Shown here piece by piece: positions 60,036 through 64,000 of a stretch of 64,000 nt of DNA. The stretch spans positions 1 to 64,000 of the forward strand of contig JASANE010028084.1 in NCBI GenBank assembly GCA_030248225.1. The letters are read 5' to 3'. Both the position numbers and the translations under genes were made by a program. Numbering within the stretch: the first letter of the stretch is position 1; each line of letters begins with the position of its first letter. The notes below the pieces were generated by a model. The model saw only the letters and a program-made list of their open reading frames with translations, was not told where the DNA came from and did not search any database. The stretch is from Trileptium ribeirensis (lineage: Eukaryota; Nematoda; Enoplea; Enoplida; Thoracostomopsidae).

Positions 60036-60271
60036 ACATTCGTTGCAACCAATCGTTACTGCAGACGAACACAAAGATTTTTCTACCAGCAATAATTCAA
60101 CGCATCCATGGCGTGCTATGTCACCTGATCCGACTAGTTCAGGCATCAGCTCCATTGAATCACCTTCTTCGCCAAATGGGGTTTCCGCAAGTAAACAACA
60201 GGCGGTGGGCGTCCATAACGAATCACAACAATTGAACAACCGTATGAACTTTGTTGGGATTGGGACATGTG
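60036..60271 (+). CDS. SAPCD-like protein, coding exon 2
   Basis: The acceptor ATATTTCAG (60034-60035) supplies the single base needed to finish the AG|A arginine codon left by exon 1. Of the AG sites here only this one keeps the downstream frame open. The exon adds 78 residues (HSLQPIVTADEHK to FVGIGTC), Ser/Pro-rich in the middle (SPDPTSSGISSIESPSSPNG), and ends at a consensus donor (ACATGTG then GTAAGT) with one base of the next codon. No named domain is seen; the SP-rich part could be a kinase target. The opposite-strand 108-codon frame is a shadow. Confidence 0.85.
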
Positions 60272-61130
60272 GTAAGTCATTCCTAAATGTTTTTACTTTC
60301 ACTTATTTTTACTAGACTAGGCACTGGGACCGTTGGATTAGTAACATCACCCAATGTTAAAACGTCTGTGATGCTCGCTTAAGATGTAAAGTAAGACTGA
60401 AAAAATTAATATGCATCAACGACGAAAACCTAAATATATTTCAAAATTTTATTAAACCTATTGTCATTTGTTTTAAGTGAATCGATTTATTGTGCCGAGA
60501 GAAAAGCTGGACTTAAAAACAACATTCGTATGTCGTTATAGTACACATGGACCGTAAACTTTTAATCCTAAATCAAACTAACCACTTCAAAGTAATTTAT
60601 GACAGGTAACAGCAACATTTTGCATTAAATTTGAATCAAAAGCAGAGCTAAAGACACTTTCCGTTTTCTCTACCGGAGACATGGATGTTGCATTGTTTAC
60701 TTGGTAACATTTCTTTCTAAATCGTGTATGCATTAATGAAATTTTAGCAAAATTGTACTAACCAATTCCACGTTATAAATGCCAGCAACATAATCTACAC
60801 CTTTTAGTAAATAATATGTGGTTTTGATGTAATTCGGTTTATATAATTACTACAAATATACCATTTTATGCCATTTCCGCATGAAAACTTGAACCCATAC
60901 GGTTTACTCTTTCCCAAATCACAGGTTATAACACTATAATTCGAACTAGTTCTGACCAAAAAATGTGTTGTTCAAAGACATAGGCAGATTGTTTTATGAC
61001 ACGCATCCAGTAGTAAACATTTAGGAGGTTCAATCAATACGGTCCTGAGTTTAGCTATCCCAATAAAAATTAAGTTTTACCGCTATGTCTCATCCTGACA
61101 ATATGACTGTCTACCTTCCAAAAATTAGTG

Positions 61131-61445
61131 GTCGCGTGACCGAGTGGTTAGAGCGCCCGTTTTATTATCGTGAAGTCAGGAGTTCGAATCCACTGGTCGC
61201 GCTAATCTCCTTGGGCAAGGGACTCAGCCACAATTGCTTCGCAGCACCTATGCGTTAAGCAGGTACTAGACTTCGGTCTAGGCGGATAAGATGATGGGTG
61301 GTGTAATGGGCAATCATCATGGCCAGCCTACACACAATGCTTCGGCATAATAATCCGGATTGTCACCTAGTGCCAATTGCATGTTTATCCGACTTTTTTG
61401 CAAAAATAAGTGGATAATGCGCGCGACTAAACTTAACCTACGCCC
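61131..61445 (+). repeat. tRNA-derived SINE (Ser/Leu-tRNA-like head)
   Basis: The head (61131-61202) has box A TGACCGAGTGG (one mismatch) and box B AGTTCGAATCC (one mismatch), as in serine or leucine tRNAs. The ends do not form an acceptor stem. A body follows with CTCCTTGGGCAAGGGACTCA, a word shared by many invertebrate tRNA-SINEs, then CTTCGGTCTAGGCGGATAAG and a tail of uncertain end near 61445. It is in the same orientation as the host gene. Confidence 0.75.
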
Positions 61446-61490
61446 CCTAACTATCCTAGTTTGTAAAACCCGATGTCGAATACACATTCA

Positions 61491-61740
61491 TTGTTAGCGA
61501 ACAAGTAAGAAAGGGATTCATTGCTAGCCCAAAAGTAGTGATTCGCAGTCGGCCAATAGCAGTTCTACGACAATTATTACTCTCCATTTAGGATTAGTCT
61601 CTGTTCGCGAACAAATTCAATGTAAATGCGACGACATAAACAAAAGGGTCCTGTATTTTGTCATTATGTTCGCGGACATAACCCTCGGTAATTCAAAAGC
61701 GATAAAATTTCGTTCGCAAACAATTTTAATGTTCGCGAAA
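61491..61740. repeat. cluster of TGTTCGCGAACA-like palindromes
   Basis: Five related words occur in 250 bases: TTGTTAGCGAACAA (61491), the perfect 12-bp palindrome TGTTCGCGAACA (61612-61623), TATGTTCGCGGACATA (61665-61680), GTTCGCAAAC (61712) and GTTCGCGAAA (61731). They may be a transcription-factor site cluster or pieces of a small element. No function is shown. Confidence 0.5.
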
Positions 61741-63042
61741 AGAAAACAGCAAAATTTTGCTTGAGTTGATAGAGTTAGGTAACAATTTTTTTTCCAAATA
61801 ACAAAATAGGATAGTCAGCGGGCGCAGGTTTGAGTTTACTCACGCATACATTTAATTATGACAGGTGATATTTTACTCAATTTGTGCCGTTCGGTAACTA
61901 TTATTTGCTGGGCATGGCCCGTCAATGCGATATCAATTTTCAAAAGATATCCAATAAAGATGCTATTTGCCGTAATATTGAAAAATGGAAAGAAGTTTTA
62001 TCAAGATTTCGTCATAAAATTTTGTAGAAGAGCATTACACTCTGTCATGCTCACGCATTTTATCGTTATCCAACTAAAAGGTCATTTTTAGTGTACCACC
62101 AAGGATTACGAGGCTACCACCAATTTTCTCTGAGATTTTACTTTTTCATCTAATACCCCCAGAGAGCATGAGAGAGGGTGGTCTGTAAAGCTCAAAGAAC
62201 CTTGAGGGTAGCTAACACCACAGAGAACCTTGGTCACAATGTCCGACATATACTAAGATAAGTATTTCTGTTTCATTTGTGGAGTTATATTGTCTATTTT
62301 CTGTTACCAAGCGTTCATATATGGCCGCTTCTCTTTCTATGATACGCTTTGAAGTTGTGCTCCAGCCGACTGCTGAACAAATTTAAGTTTCATTGAAAAA
62401 ACAAGTGGTCTTCCACCGGTAGGCCTAATGTGTAAACCCTAGCGGATGAATATGTACATGTACACATTATGTTCGATTCAGCATGAACAGGCGATCGTGC
62501 TAGCAGCAAGCAACTTTTAATGCACAACCCTTATAACCGCTAAAAATACACCTTTGCATGGCTAGCAACAACTTTTATATAATGTTATAGATTTTGGTTT
62601 TTGAAGAATTTTTATGAGAATTTTAAAAGAATCGAAATTTAGGAGACTGAGCATGCAGCTTATTTTACTACGCCGCGAAATGTTTCATTTCACAATAATA
62701 ATGTTTTCAATTTTATTAACTTTTTAAAATGTGAATTCAATTGCTGACTGCGTTTGTAATGCCAAATGTCGCCTAAACGGGATTTAGATAGTTTTGAAAT
62801 GCTGCGGGCATCCGCTGCACTAATAGCCCACGATGACGTTACTCAGCGAGCCAGCAAATTAGGTGACATAGTATATTGTTGCAAGTGAATCTCGTGGCGG
62901 TTTTTCATATATGTAGGTCACTATATGACGGTTTTCTTGTAATTTTGAATAAACGACTTCATAATGCTATCCACAAAGGCTTGATACGTTTCAAATATTT
63001 GTTGGATTCTTGTTAACCAAACCCGATTTGGTTAACCCGATT

Positions 63043-63241
63043 TGGTTATAGTTATATGTATAATAGTGCAACTTATGTAAAGCTCCTTTGTTATAGTGAT
63101 ACTTTCTTAGCAAAGTTTAGAATTTGGATTAATTTTTATATCTGTGGAAGAAATGTGCGTTTTGATGGGCGGATCAGTGAACATCAAAAGCTGAATTTTG
63201 AGAAATAGATCTTCCTTGAAATGGCGACGTCTTTAATTTTT
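63043..63241 (-). repeat. inverted repeat arm B (partner 59692-59889)
   Basis: The complement of this segment matches arm A in intron 1 in the same order, with small indels. It is probably a second copy of a dispersed repeat inserted in the opposite orientation. Confidence 0.9.
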
Positions 63242-63388
63242 ATATATATTTTGACCTATTTACCGGCATATTTTGACCTTGTGACGTCTAATCTCTTTTC
63301 CATTACATTTCTAAAATTAGAACAGGAAGTATTATACATATTTGTGTTTTATATTGAAAATGGCATCATAATGCATTGATGATCTTAA

Positions 63389-63657
63389 CCCTACACTTCC
63401 TGAATTAATTTACTTTTCGAGTATATATAGAGGAACAATTTTTGGTCCCTGCAAGGTATCGGACGCCGATCGCTCGGGTGAAGGTCACGTTTACTAACCA
63501 TTGAGCTATCTCGGAGCTATTGCTCGGATACTTAAGGCTCCTCGCAAAGCGAGCGAACAACGACATGCGTACTATTGTGCAGTATTTGTCGCATTTACTT
63601 CGTACAGCGCATTGAAACATAATTTGTTGTTGTCTAGCAACAGTAGGTGTTAAAGGG
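63389..63657 (-). mobile_element. piggyBac-type tRNA-like MITE, second copy
   Basis: A 269-bp element is flanked by TTAA (63385-63388 and 63658-63661), starts CCCTACACTTCC and ends AAAGGG, so only the outer CCCT of the inverted ends is kept. On the minus strand box A is good (TAGCTCAATGG, complement of 63498-63508) and box B is worn. Its sequence aligns with 43986-44250 across the GAGCAATAGCTCC block and the tRNA-like part. It sits in intron 2, 88 bases upstream of the exon 3 acceptor. Confidence 0.75.
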
Positions 63658-63745
63658 TTAAATATGTGGTATGCCACATTTTTAATAAATATGTGGTATA
63701 CTACATTTTTATTAATTAATAACGAAAGTACCTAATATGTTTCAG

Positions 63746-63876
63746 TAGCAAAACAGACACGCGGACCACCGCCGTCGTACCAACAGGCTTTGGCGAACAC
63801 ACAACGGCTAAGTCATCCTTTACCGCAACAAATGCCCCAACAAATGCTGTATAATAACGAGAACACATGTAGCAAG
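63746..63876 (+). CDS. SAPCD-like protein, coding exon 3 (continues beyond window)
   Basis: The acceptor ATATGTTTCAG (AG at 63744-63745) gives the two bases needed to complete the G|TA valine codon. The exon adds 43 further residues, rich in Pro and Gln (RGPPPSYQQAL, HPLPQQMPQQM), and ends in phase 0 at AGCAAG then GTAAGT (63877). PPSY at residues 631-634 is a PPxY motif, the usual ligand of WW domains such as those in Nedd4- or YAP-type proteins. The three exons total 1998 coding bases, 666 codons. The C-terminus lies to the right of the window. Confidence 0.85.
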
Positions 63877-64000
63877 GTAAGTTTATATGATATAATATAA
63901 TGTAGCACAAAATGAAAAGTTTCAATTTATTGCGGTCTATCTGTGAGTCTGTTATCATTAGCGTATCATTATGTAGCATACTCCCTCGTAAGGGAGGGAA
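63877..64000 (+). other. start of intron 3, cut by the window edge
   Basis: Follows the consensus donor GTAAGT at 63877. AT-rich, with nothing else visible before the window ends. Confidence 0.6.

Larger units (their letters stand above)
60272..63745 (+). other. intron 2 of the SAPCD-like gene
   Basis: A 3.5-kb GT-AG intron loaded with repeats: a tRNA-derived SINE (61131-61445), a cluster of GTTCGCGAAC-type palindromes (61491-61740), inverted repeat arm B (63043-63241) and a piggyBac-type MITE (63389-63657) ending 88 bases before the acceptor. No coding frame in it has a motif. Confidence 0.75.

Noticed and set aside
61131..61202. Functional tRNA-Ser/Leu gene
   Set aside because: The ends are direct rather than complementary, so there is no acceptor stem, and a SINE body follows.
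62087..62250. Possible MITE with ACCACCAA / CCTTGGT ends
   Set aside because: The inverted match is short and broken, and no target duplication was found.

Overview
The window looks like a stretch of nuclear genome from an invertebrate animal. It is AT-rich and poor in genes. Its one clear protein-coding gene is split by GT-AG introns of several kilobases. The rest is packed with decayed CR1-like non-LTR retrotransposons, tRNA-derived repeats, small inverted-repeat DNA transposons and satellite arrays. I cannot place the phylum from sequence alone. CR1-type elements, Merlin, piggyBac-like and hAT-like relics together with a Ser/Asn/Gln-rich protein fit a flatworm, other lophotrochozoan or basal chordate about equally well.

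Layout. 1-8.5 kb: a tRNA-Leu-like repeat, a reverse-transcriptase relic (minus strand), an unrecognised segment of broken open frames, a 170-bp satellite with an alternating two-type pattern, and a duplicated 196-bp segment. 8.5-19 kb: mostly empty AT-rich DNA with a foldback hAT-like element, a 573-bp inverted-repeat element, tRNA-derived repeats and a GC-rich broken ORF1/gag-like frame. 19-21 kb: two small candidate genes on the plus strand, each with a predicted signal peptide and phase-consistent introns. They match no family I recognise and are the best candidates here for something undescribed. 24-30 kb: two inverted-repeat transposons and a 17-copy array of a 155-bp unit with a ten-unit higher-order period. 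30-38 kb: three more non-LTR fragments, one of them nearly complete from endonuclease to the reverse-transcriptase tail, and a hAT-like element with a perfect 8-bp target duplication. 39-55 kb: a 123-bp minisatellite, a second copy of the 24.5-kb inverted-repeat family, a piggyBac-type element carrying a tRNA-like promoter, an internally deleted Merlin transposon with intact 20-bp ends, a 95-bp minisatellite, a second foldback element and a tRNA-Val-like insertion beside its own empty-site paralogue.

55.7 kb to the right edge: the 5' part of a plus-strand gene with three coding exons (55702-57332, 60036-60271, 63746-63876; 666 codons in phase, continuing beyond the window). Its N-terminus has the layout of a Suppressor-APC domain (the SAPCD1/2 family), followed by a long Ser/Asn/Gln-rich linker and a PPxY motif. 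Exon 2 is flanked by a 200-bp inverted repeat in the two neighbouring introns, an arrangement known to favour circular RNA. Intron 1 also holds a short open frame with a signal-peptide-like start and CX3C-X9-CX3C cysteine spacing.
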